Positions 23,625 through 30,971 of a stretch of 50,366 nt of DNA are shown here, one piece after another (positions within the stretch are counted from its first letter, which is position 1; every line of letters begins with the position of its first letter). The DNA comes from Novosphingobium colocasiae (lineage in GTDB: Bacteria; Pseudomonadota; Alphaproteobacteria; Sphingomonadales; Sphingomonadaceae), in the NCBI RefSeq assembly GCF_014652555.1, contig NZ_BMZA01000018.1, forward strand, positions 1-50,366. Direction: 5' to 3'. The notes beneath the pieces are model-generated. The model did no database searches. It was not told the origin of the DNA and worked only from the letters and a program-made list of their open reading frames with translations. The position numbers were made by a program, and so were the translations under genes.

Positions 23625-26600
23625 GCGGCAAGGCGGGCGTCCATCCCTTGCGCGGCAACCAGTTGGCGGCGGTCGATCCGCGCGAGACGGTGTGGCTTTC
23701 GGCTTCGGCCGGGACGGGCAAGACGCAAGTGCTGTCCTCGCGCGTGCTGCGGCTTTTGCTGCAGGACGATGTCGGCCCATCGCAGATCCTGTGCCTGACG
23801 TTCACCAAGGCCGGGGCCACCGAAATGGCGGCGCGGATCAACGATACGCTGGCGCAATGGGTGCGCCTGCCGGAAACCGAGCTTGGCCAGTGGCTGGAGG
23901 CGATCGGGGCGGACAGCGGCCCGGCCACGCGGGCGCGGGCGCGCACGCTGTTCGCCTCGGTGCTCGATTGCCCGGGCGGCGGCTTGCGGATCGATACGAT
24001 CCACGCCTTTTCGCAGTGGCTGCTGGCGACCTTCCCGGAAGAGGCGGAGCTGATCCCCGGTGCTCGGCCGATGGAGGATCGCGAGCGGGTGCTGCTGGCG
24101 CGGCAGGTGCTGGCCGACCTGCTGGCAGCGGCGGAGGACGATCCGTTGGGTGATCCGTCGCTGCTGCAGGCGGTGGCCGAGCTGTCGCTGCGCTATGGCC
24201 CCGAAGCGGTTGAAGGGTACCTGCTGCGCTGCGCTTCAGCGCGGGAGGCGTGGTTCGGGCGCGGCAGTTGGCAGGCGGCGGATATGCGCAGCCACGTTTT
24301 GCGGCTGCTGGGCCTGCCCGCCGATGCCGGGCCGGACACACTGGCCGCCTTGTGCGCTGACGACGCATTCGATGTTCGCTCGCTGCGGCGGTGCATGGAC
24401 GTCAACCACCAGTGGGGCACCAAGACCGGGCTGGCGGCCGTTGACGCGATCAGCGAATGGCTGCTGGGCACCCCGGCACAGCGGGCGGCGGGGATCGGGG
24501 CGCTGGCGGGCGTATTCCTCACCGCCAAGGGCGAGCCGAAGGCCAGCACGGCGCAGACCAAGCTCGATCCGGGCTATCCCGATGACTGCGCGCGGGTGAT
24601 CGAGGCGATCAGGCGCGTCGATGCCATGGCCGCGCTGCTCGGCCTGGCGGAGCGGTTGGTGCCGGCGCTGCGGCTGGGCCGCGCCTTCGCGCTGGCCTGG
24701 GAAGAGGCCAAGCTGCGCGAGGGGCTAATCGATTTCGACGACCAGATCCGCCGCGCCGCTGCGTTGCTGGCGGACAAGGACCAGTCGGCCTGGATCCGCT
24801 ACAAGCTGGACCGCCAGTTCGATCATATCCTGGTGGACGAGGCGCAGGACACCAACCGGGCGCAGTGGGACATCATCCTTGCCATGGCCGAGGAGTTCTG
24901 GGCCGGGCTCGGCCAGCACGAACAGGGCCGCTTCGGCCCGGCCTTGCGCACGCTGTTCGTGGTCGGCGATTACAAGCAGGCGATCTTCCGCTTTCAGGGC
25001 ACCAGCCCGGAAAACTTCGCCGCCGCCGGCCGGCTGGTGCGCAAGGCGATGGACGATGCGGCGCGCAACGCCGAACAGCAGCGTGTGCCCGATGCCCCGC
25101 GCGGCTTGCGCGACCTTGGGCTGGAACAGAGCTTCCGCACCGCCAGCGACGTGCTGCACTTCGTCGATGCCGCGATCGCTGCGATCGGCCACGCCGGGTT
25201 CGGGCTGGATACGCCGCCCGATCCGCACAAGGGCCAGCCGCGCCCCGGGTATGTCGCGCTGTGGCGTCCGGTTCCCGCGTTGGCGGAGGACGAGGGGGAT
25301 GATGAGGGCGGCGAGGGCGGCGACGAGGAGGGCACCACCGCCACTTGGCTGTCGCGCTCCGATCGCCGGATGGCGGAGAAGATCGCCCGGCAAGTGGCCG
25401 AATGGCTCGACCCGACGGGGCCGGGCTTCGCCCTCCACAAGGGCGGCGTGCGCCGGGCCGGGGCGGGTGATATCATGGTGCTGGTGCGCCAGCGCAAGGA
25501 ACTGGCGGCGCTGATCGTCGCCCGGCTGCATGCGATGCGGGTGCCGGTGGCGGGGGTCGACCGGTTGCGGCTGGGCGCGCCGCTGGCGGTCAAGGATCTG
25601 GTTGCCGCGCTGCGCTTTGCCGTGCAGCCGCTGGACGATCTGACGCTGGCTGCGCTGCTGGTCTCGCCGCTGGTCGGCTGGACGCAGGAGCAACTGCTCG
25701 AACACGCATGGCGGGGCGCTAACGTCCGATTGTGGGAGCACTTGCGCAGCCGTTCGGGTGAGCCGCTGGTGGGTGCCGCGCTGGACCGGCTGGGCGATCT
25801 TCTGGCGCGTGCCGATTACGATACGCCGCAGGCCTTGCTGCACTGGCTGCTGGTGGGGCCGTGGGACGGGCGGCGGCGCCTGGTCGCCCGGCTGGGCCGG
25901 GAAGCCAACGATCCGATCGATGAATTGCTGAACGCCGCCCAAGCCTATGTCCAGACCGATTCCCCTAGCCTGGCGGGCTTCCTCGCCTGGTTCGACGCCG
26001 GTGATGGCGAACTGAAGCGCGAGCCGGACAACGCCGCCGGGCTGGTCCGGGTGATGACCGCGCACGGCTCCAAGGGGCTGCAGGCACCGATCGTGATCCT
26101 GGCCGATGCTTGCGGCGACCCGGAAAGCGCGCGGGACCGGGGGATCGATCTGGATGATCCCGACACCCCGGACCGCCGCATCCCGCTGCCGCCGCTGGCC
26201 AAGGCCGAAAAGCAGGGCCGCATTGCTGCTATGATCGAGGCCAACCGCGCAGGCGACGAGCAGGAGCACTGGCGGCTGCTCTATGTCGCGATGACCCGGG
26301 CCGAGGAGGCGCTGTTCGTCGGCGGGGCGCTGAACCGCCGGGCCAAGGACGGCCCGCCGCCGAAAAGCTGGTACGCGCAGTTGCTGCGGCTGTTTCCCGA
26401 AGGCGCGGCGCTGGCCGATCCGATCTGGGGCGAGCGCCATGAAACCGGAACCCCGCCGCAGCCATTGCCCGCGGTGCGAAGTTCGCCGCAGCTTCCTTTC
26501 GATGAACCGCTGCCGCCGTGGCTGGACCGTGCGCCCCCCGCCGAGCCGCGCCCGCCGCGCCCGCTCGCCCCTTCTGCGCTGGGCGAGGAGGACGAAGCGC

Positions 26601-27145
26601 CGGACCCGCCGTTTCCGCCCGGTGCCGGCAGCGATGCGGCGCGGCGCGGGACGCTGGTTCACCGGCTGCTCGAACGCCTGCCCGATATCGCAGTGCCGCT
26701 GCGGTTGGAGGCAGCCGGGCGCTGGCTGGCGCGCCATGCCGGCGACCTGGGCGAGGCTGACCGCGCGCGACTGGTGCACGATGCGCTGGCGGTGCTGGAG
26801 CACCCGGACTGGGCGGACCTGTTCGCCCCCGGCAGTCTGGCCGAAGTGCCGGTGGCGGCGGTGGTGGGCGGACAGGTGGTGGCCGGGGTGATCGACCGGC
26901 TGGTGATCGAGCCGGATCGCGTGCGGCTTGTCGATTACAAGACCGCCCGCCGCCCGCCCGCTGATCTGGCCGGAGTGCCGCGCCCGATCCTGCGCCAGAT
27001 GGCCGCTTACGCCGCCGCGCTCGAAGCGACCTTTCCGGGGCGCACCGTGGAGGTGGCGCTGCTCTACACCGCGACGCCCCGCCTGATCGCGCTGCCAGAA
27101 GCGGTTTTGGCCCCGCTCAAGGCGGGCTTGGGCGCGGTGGAGTAA
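23621..27145 (+). CDS. addA: AddA helicase-nuclease subunit
   Basis: AddA is the UvrD-like ATP-driven motor and nuclease of the AddAB enzyme. The product has 1174 residues. Helicase motifs appear in order: AGTGKT (30-35), LVDEAQDTNRAQWD (motif II), VVGDYKQAIFRFQG (III), LEQSFRTASDVL (IV) and VRVMTAHGSKGLQ (V). Motif VI is LLYVAMTRAEEALFV. The C-terminal nuclease has RVRLVDYKTARRPP. All are intact, so this should be an active enzyme. The ATG lies in the addB stop (ATGA). An acidic, Gly-rich insertion (DEGDDEGGEGGDEEG) lies in the middle, probably a loop. The trxA gene follows after 84 bases. Confidence 0.96.
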   Translation: MSGKAGVHPLRGNQLAAVDPRETVWLSASAGTGKTQVLSSRVLRLLLQDDVGPSQILCLTFTKAGATEMAARINDTLAQWVRLPETELGQWLEAIGADSGPATRARARTLFASVLDCPGGGLRIDTIHAFSQWLLATFPEEAELIPGARPMEDRERVLLARQVLADLLAAAEDDPLGDPSLLQAVAELSLRYGPEAVEGYLLRCASAREAWFGRGSWQAADMRSHVLRLLGLPADAGPDTLAALCADDAFDVRSLRRCMDVNHQWGTKTGLAAVDAISEWLLGTPAQRAAGIGALAGVFLTAKGEPKASTAQTKLDPGYPDDCARVIEAIRRVDAMAALLGLAERLVPALRLGRAFALAWEEAKLREGLIDFDDQIRRAAALLADKDQSAWIRYKLDRQFDHILVDEAQDTNRAQWDIILAMAEEFWAGLGQHEQGRFGPALRTLFVVGDYKQAIFRFQGTSPENFAAAGRLVRKAMDDAARNAEQQRVPDAPRGLRDLGLEQSFRTASDVLHFVDAAIAAIGHAGFGLDTPPDPHKGQPRPGYVALWRPVPALAEDEGDDEGGEGGDEEGTTATWLSRSDRRMAEKIARQVAEWLDPTGPGFALHKGGVRRAGAGDIMVLVRQRKELAALIVARLHAMRVPVAGVDRLRLGAPLAVKDLVAALRFAVQPLDDLTLAALLVSPLVGWTQEQLLEHAWRGANVRLWEHLRSRSGEPLVGAALDRLGDLLARADYDTPQALLHWLLVGPWDGRRRLVARLGREANDPIDELLNAAQAYVQTDSPSLAGFLAWFDAGDGELKREPDNAAGLVRVMTAHGSKGLQAPIVILADACGDPESARDRGIDLDDPDTPDRRIPLPPLAKAEKQGRIAAMIEANRAGDEQEHWRLLYVAMTRAEEALFVGGALNRRAKDGPPPKSWYAQLLRLFPEGAALADPIWGERHETGTPPQPLPAVRSSPQLPFDEPLPPWLDRAPPAEPRPPRPLAPSALGEEDEAPDPPFPPGAGSDAARRGTLVHRLLERLPDIAVPLRLEAAGRWLARHAGDLGEADRARLVHDALAVLEHPDWADLFAPGSLAEVPVAAVVGGQVVAGVIDRLVIEPDRVRLVDYKTARRPPADLAGVPRPILRQMAAYAAALEATFPGRTVEVALLYTATPRLIALPEAVLAPLKAGLGAVE

Positions 27146-27229
27146 AGCTATTGCCGCACAGGCGTTGCGTGCCGGCGTTTCTTCCCTAGATTGTGCCCCA
27201 AGATTGAAAAGTTCACGGAGATTGAGACC

Positions 27230-27550
27230 ATGTCGACCATTGCCGTCACCGATGCCAGCTTCGAAGACGACGTCCTCAAGTCCGACAAGCCGGTGCTCGT
27301 CGATTTCTGGGCCGACTGGTGCGGCCCGTGCAAGATGATCGGCCCGGCGCTGGAAGAAATCAGCGAGGAACTGGCGGACAAGGTGACCATCGCCAAGATG
27401 GATATCATGCAGAACACCGACATCCCCGGCCAGATCGGCGTCAAGTCGATCCCGCTGATGGTGCTGTTCAAGGACGGCAAGCCGGTGGCGCAGAAGCTGG
27501 GTGCGGCGCCCAAGAGCGCGCTCAAGGGCTGGATCGAAGGGGCGCTGTAA
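27230..27550 (+). CDS. trxA: Thioredoxin
   Basis: This cytoplasmic thioredoxin of 106 residues has the standard active site WCGPC with Cys31 and Cys34, the buried Asp of VDFWADW, and the cis-proline loop SIPLM. It reduces disulfides in ribonucleotide reductase, methionine sulfoxide reductase and other targets. The start is supported by GGAG about ten bases before the ATG; the open frame extends 13 codons further upstream. It ends in a textbook terminator. In alphaproteobacteria trxA commonly follows addA, so this is the conserved neighbourhood. Confidence 0.97.
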   Translation: MSTIAVTDASFEDDVLKSDKPVLVDFWADWCGPCKMIGPALEEISEELADKVTIAKMDIMQNTDIPGQIGVKSIPLMVLFKDGKPVAQKLGAAPKSALKGWIEGAL

Positions 27551-27575
27551 GCTTCCTTTCCGACGCCACGCAAAG

Positions 27576-27604
27576 CCCCGCTGGTATGAACCGGCGGGGT
27601 TTTT
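27576..27604 (+). terminator. Rho-independent terminator of trxA operon
   Basis: A 9-bp stem (one G-T pair) joins CCCCGCTGG (27576-27584) and CCGGCGGGG (27591-27599), followed directly by five T residues. It is preceded by AAAG, giving the usual A-stem-T layout. Confidence 0.9.
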
Positions 27605-27621
27605 GTTGCGTACCCCTCTAT

Positions 27622-27779
27622 TTTCGTCATTCCCGCGCACGCGGGAACCCATCTCTCGCCGTCGCAAATTGCTCCAATGGTTGCTGGGCGGGCAACGGAC
27701 AGGCCGGGAGCGATCGATATGAGGTCGCCTGCGCGGCACGTTCACCAGCTGGGTTCCCGCGTTCGCGGGAATGACGAAA
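27622..27779. repeat. MITE-like element with 30-bp terminal inverted repeats
   Basis: The ends 27622-27651 and 27750-27779 are inverted copies matching at 29 of 30 positions. Each arm is itself a hairpin (CCCGCG and CGCGGG around two bases) and opens with TTTCGTCATTCCCG, the common CATTCCCGCG intergenic repeat. The 98-base centre carries no gene. The element lies between the trxA terminator and the converging minus-strand phosphatase gene. It encodes nothing and may have been spread by an outside transposase or be a large paired REP (BIME-like) unit. Confidence 0.75.
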
Positions 27780-27790
27780 GCAGAAGATGT

Positions 27791-28603
27791 TCAACCGCCC
27801 ATCACCGCCAGCCTTGCGGCAAGATCATCGAACAGCGCCGGGCTTGCCGCGCCGATCAGGCCGCGGCGGTCGTATTCGTCCACGCGATAGGGGCTGCCGT
27901 CGGGGCGGGCGGCGCGGCCGCCGGCTTCGTTGAGGAACAGCGCACCGGCGGCATGGTCCCACGGCAGCGTCCGTTCGAAGATCGACACGTCGTTCGTTCC
28001 CAGCACCAGCCGGGGATACTGCTCGGCGGCGCAGCGCGGGATATCGACCAAAGTGTAGTGCGGGGCGATGCGCGCACGCACCGCTTCGCGGTGGGCCGGG
28101 TCCATGAATATCATCGATATCGCTGCCACGGGCGGCGTTGTGCCGGTGGTGCGCGCGTTGATCCGCTCGTCGTCGATCCATGCCCCTTGGCCGGCGGCGG
28201 CGTGGCAGAAGCGTCCGGTCAGGCAGTCGAGGATCCAGCCGCCCAGGATCGTGCCCTGATCGGCCAAGGCCACCAGCACGCCGAACGGCGGCTGGCCGGC
28301 GGCGAAGTTGTTCGTGCCGTCAAGCGGATCGACGATCCAGCACAGCCGGTCCTTCAGCGCCGCCATCACGCCGGGGTCGGCGTCCACCGCTTCCTCGCCC
28401 ACCACCGCCGCTTCGGGGAGCAGGGCGGCCAGCCGATCGGTCAGGATCGCCTCGCTCTCCCGATCGGCGACTGTCACGACGTCGTCCGCCGCCTTGGCGA
28501 ACACCTCGTTCGCCGCCAGCGAGCGATAGCGCGGCAGGATCGCGGTCTCGCTCGCCCCGCGCATGATCGCCTCGACCGATGCGGTAAGCGCCGGGCCGAT
28601 CAC
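27791..28603 (-). CDS. Inositol monophosphatase-family phosphatase
   Basis: The product has 270 residues of the lithium-sensitive, Mg-dependent phosphatase superfamily. Metal-binding motifs are GEEAV (first Glu), WIVDPLDGTNNF and PWDHAAGALFLNEAGG. Possible substrates in the family are inositol phosphates, histidinol phosphate, and 3'(2')-phosphoadenosine phosphates; sequence alone does not choose, though position in an argJ operon makes a histidinol-phosphatase (HisN) role worth testing. The start is taken as GTG at 28603, overlapping the GST stop as GTGA; the next ATG is at 28564. It is the last gene of a three-gene minus-strand unit. Confidence 0.88.
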   Translation of the reverse strand: MIGPALTASVEAIMRGASETAILPRYRSLAANEVFAKAADDVVTVADRESEAILTDRLAALLPEAAVVGEEAVDADPGVMAALKDRLCWIVDPLDGTNNFAAGQPPFGVLVALADQGTILGGWILDCLTGRFCHAAAGQGAWIDDERINARTTGTTPPVAAISMIFMDPAHREAVRARIAPHYTLVDIPRCAAEQYPRLVLGTNDVSIFERTLPWDHAAGALFLNEAGGRAARPDGSPYRVDEYDRRGLIGAASPALFDDLAARLAVMGG

Positions 28604-29223
28604 GTCAGCGGGATCATGACGTTGGCGGCGTAGCCGGGGCGGTCTTTCAACTGGCCGTACCAGTCTGCCAGCCGGGGGAACTCCGGCTTGTCGAACGGCA
28701 GGTGGAACCAGGTGTTGATGTAGACCCCCATCGGCACGTCGGCCACGCCGAACTCGCCGCCTGACAGCCACAGGGTGCGAGTGAGCTGTTCCTCCAGGAT
28801 CGCGAGCTGGCGGGCGCAGCGGTCAACATCGCGGGCGATCGCCGCCACGTCCCACTCCTCGCGCGGGGTACGGGCCATCGAGAGGAACGGCAGCCTCTGG
28901 CAATCGGCATACGTGAACTGCCAGTCCATCCAGCGATCGGCCAGCGCGCGATCGATGGGATCGTGCGGAAACCAGCGCGGGCCACCGTATTCGGCCGCCA
29001 TATAGCGCAGGATCGCGTTCGATTCCCACAGCACCAGCTTGCCGTCTTCGATCGTGGGGACCAGGCGGTTCGGGTTCATCGCCAGATATTCGTCGGTATA
29101 GCCGAACTGCCCGCCGATATCGTGGCGGACATAGGCCAGCCCCAGCTCTTCGGCGAACCACGCCACTTTCTTGACGTTGTGGGAGTTGAGCCGCCCCCAG
29201 ATGGTGAATGCAGGGCCTGCCAT
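28600..29223 (-). CDS. Glutathione S-transferase family protein
   Basis: The product has 207 residues, the normal size. The thioredoxin-like N-terminal domain begins FTIWGRLNSHNVKKVAWFAEE, with a Ser (in LNSHNV) at the usual catalytic place. The glutathione-binding loop NRLVPTIEDGKLVLWESNAIL contains the cis-Pro and the Glu-Ser pair. A helical C-terminal domain follows, with the capping motif FGVADVPMGVY. It conjugates or reduces using glutathione; the substrate is unknown. The ATG comes three bases after the argJ stop, and the phosphatase start overlaps its stop, so the three genes are read as one message. Confidence 0.93.
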   Translation of the reverse strand: MAGPAFTIWGRLNSHNVKKVAWFAEELGLAYVRHDIGGQFGYTDEYLAMNPNRLVPTIEDGKLVLWESNAILRYMAAEYGGPRWFPHDPIDRALADRWMDWQFTYADCQRLPFLSMARTPREEWDVAAIARDVDRCARQLAILEEQLTRTLWLSGGEFGVADVPMGVYINTWFHLPFDKPEFPRLADWYGQLKDRPGYAANVMIPLT

Positions 29224-29225
29224 GG

Positions 29226-30452
29226 TCAGCTCCGGTAATCCGCGTTGATCGAGATGTACCCGTGCGTGAGATCGCAGGTCCACACCGTGGCCCGGCCTTG
29301 CCCCAGCCCCAGGTCGACCGCGATGTCGATGTCCTGGCCCTTGAGGTGGGCGGCAACCGGGGCCTCGTCGTAATCGGCGAGCGGCAGGCCTTCGCGGGCG
29401 CACCACACGCCGCCGAAGCCGATCGACAGGCGGTCGCGGTCAGCCGGTTCGCCGGCCTTGCCGACTGCCATGACCACGCGGCCCCAGTTGGCATCCTCGC
29501 CGGCGATGGCGGTCTTGACCAGCGGCGAATTGGCGATGGCAAGGCCGACGCGGTGCGCGCTTTCGTCCGAGACCGCGCCGGTAACGCTGACGGCGATGAA
29601 CTTGCTCGCCCCTTCGCCATCGCGCACCACAAGATGGGCAAGCTGGCGGCAGACGTCCTCTATCGCGGCGGCAAAAGCATCGGCACCGGCGCTGTCGAAC
29701 GAGGCGAGGGGGGCGTTGCCGGCCTTGCCGGTGGCGAAGGCCAGCACAGTATCACTGGTGGAAGTGTCGCTATCGACGGTGATGCACGAGAACGTGCGGC
29801 GGTTGGCGGCAGACAGGCATTCCTGCAGGAACGCGGATTCCACCGCTGCATCGGTGAACAGGTAGCCCAGCATCGTCGCCATGTCCGGCGCGATCATGCC
29901 TGAACCCTTGATGATGGCGCTGATGGTGATGCGGGTATCGCCGATCATCGCGGTGGCAGTGGCCCCCTTGGCGAAGGTATCGGTGGTGGAAATGGTCTCA
30001 GCCGCCTGTTCCCAGGAACAGGGCGCGGCGGACAGCGCGGCGGCCACGCCTTCGCGCGCCTTGTCCTTGGGCAGCGGCATGCCGATGACCCCGGTGGAGG
30101 AGACGAACACCTGCTCCCGCGCGCAGCCGAGGTGGGCGGCGACCTGGTCCATGATCTGTTCCACCGCCTCGCGGCCGCGATAGCCGGTGAAGGCGTTGGA
30201 GTTGCCGGCATTCACCACCAGCGCGCGCGCCATGCCGCCCGCCACGTTTGCGCGCCCCAGTTCCACTTCGCTCGAACAGCACACGTTGCGGGTGAACACG
30301 CCTGCGACCGCCGTGCCTTTCGCCAGTTCCACATAGGTCAGATCGCAGCGGCCCCAGTCCTTGTAGCCCGCGCGCACGACGCGCAGCGTGACCCCGGCGA
30401 TGGCGGGGAGGTTAGGGAAAGGCCGGGCGAGCGGGGATACGGTGTCGGACAT
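29226..30452 (-). CDS. argJ: Bifunctional ornithine acetyltransferase / N-acetylglutamate synthase
   Basis: ArgJ moves the acetyl group from N-acetylornithine to glutamate in the cyclic arginine pathway. The product has 408 residues. It is made as a precursor that cuts itself before the catalytic Thr; the site is GSGMIAPDMATML, with Thr193 as nucleophile. The oxyanion-hole Thr-Gly pair lies in SSTGVIGMPLP. The C-terminus TCDLTHGYISINADYRS is typical. Whether it also makes N-acetylglutamate from acetyl-CoA (bifunctional) cannot be told from sequence. The frame is open well upstream of the ATG at 30452, but that part is the divergent promoter region. It is the first gene of its operon. Confidence 0.96.
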   Translation of the reverse strand: MSDTVSPLARPFPNLPAIAGVTLRVVRAGYKDWGRCDLTYVELAKGTAVAGVFTRNVCCSSEVELGRANVAGGMARALVVNAGNSNAFTGYRGREAVEQIMDQVAAHLGCAREQVFVSSTGVIGMPLPKDKAREGVAAALSAAPCSWEQAAETISTTDTFAKGATATAMIGDTRITISAIIKGSGMIAPDMATMLGYLFTDAAVESAFLQECLSAANRRTFSCITVDSDTSTSDTVLAFATGKAGNAPLASFDSAGADAFAAAIEDVCRQLAHLVVRDGEGASKFIAVSVTGAVSDESAHRVGLAIANSPLVKTAIAGEDANWGRVVMAVGKAGEPADRDRLSIGFGGVWCAREGLPLADYDEAPVAAHLKGQDIDIAVDLGLGQGRATVWTCDLTHGYISINADYRS

Positions 30453-30557
30453 GGCGCAAGCGGTTAGCGCATGGCGGGGGCAGGTCAAGCGGTCGCAGTG
30501 GACGATGAAGCGGTTGTGGCAGTGGACAGCGGGCAAGGTCCATCCTATCTGCGTGCG

Positions 30558-30836
30558 ATGGCCCATCGCCTGCTTCTGACCCTGTTCGCCCTGTTGACGG
30601 GCCTTGCCGCGCAAATCGGCCCGGTCGAAGCGTGCGTCCGGCAGCCGCAAAGCGTGGCGGTCGCACCGCTGCTCGAAGCGACTGCCCCCCGCGCTCCGCG
30701 TGCGCCGGTGGCGCTGGCGCGGCTTCCCGAGCCGGGGCTGCGCAATGCCCGGCTGATGGCATTGCCCCGCCCGGCACAGCAGTTCGCCTTGCCCCGCGTC
30801 GGCTTTCGTCCCGGGATAGAGCGCGCGCACGAATAG
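30558..30836 (+). CDS. Small exported protein upstream of secA (candidate secretion monitor)
   Basis: This 92-residue reading frame ends 135 bases before secA. It has a signal peptide (MAHRLLLTLFALLTG, hydrophobic to about residue 20), then a basic Pro/Ala/Arg-rich tail. That tail has a repeated RAP unit (TAPRAPRAPV) and ends FALPRVGFRPGIERAHE. I do not recognise a family. The layout (small exported ORF, short gap, secA) is that of gammaproteobacterial secM, whose nascent chain stalls the ribosome to raise SecA synthesis, and RAP-type motifs occur in known alphaproteobacterial arrest peptides. The tail shows only a loose likeness to the SecM arrest motif. There is no clear Shine-Dalgarno site, and a GTG at 30522 or ATG at 30471 could also start it. 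Confidence 0.6.
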   Translation: MAHRLLLTLFALLTGLAAQIGPVEACVRQPQSVAVAPLLEATAPRAPRAPVALARLPEPGLRNARLMALPRPAQQFALPRVGFRPGIERAHE

Positions 30837-30850
30837 GCCGAAACAGGCCC

Positions 30851-30891
30851 GCCGGTTTTCCGGCCGCGCGCGACGCAACCGTTGCGCGCAT
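30851..30891 (+). promoter_or_regulatory. Hairpins in the secA leader
   Basis: Between the small exported ORF and secA the message can form a stem GCCGG (30851-30855) with CCGGC (30860-30864) around TTTT. A second stem near 30869-30889 pairs CGCAA with TTGCG, extended by GCG and CGC across a bulged A. The secA ribosome site AGGAATT lies at 30958-30964. Whether these stems control it is not known. Confidence 0.35.
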
Positions 30892-30971
30892 CCTCACGTT
30901 ATCCCGTCCGGCGCGAGCGCGCAGCGCAGCGACCGGCCTTTTCAGCACCAGATTGTCAGGAATTCCCCGCC

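Noticed and set aside
24725..27745. A 1006-codon minus-strand open frame across addA and trxA
   Set aside because: It lies opposite two certain genes, has low-complexity Arg/Gln/His composition, and runs through the trxA terminator.
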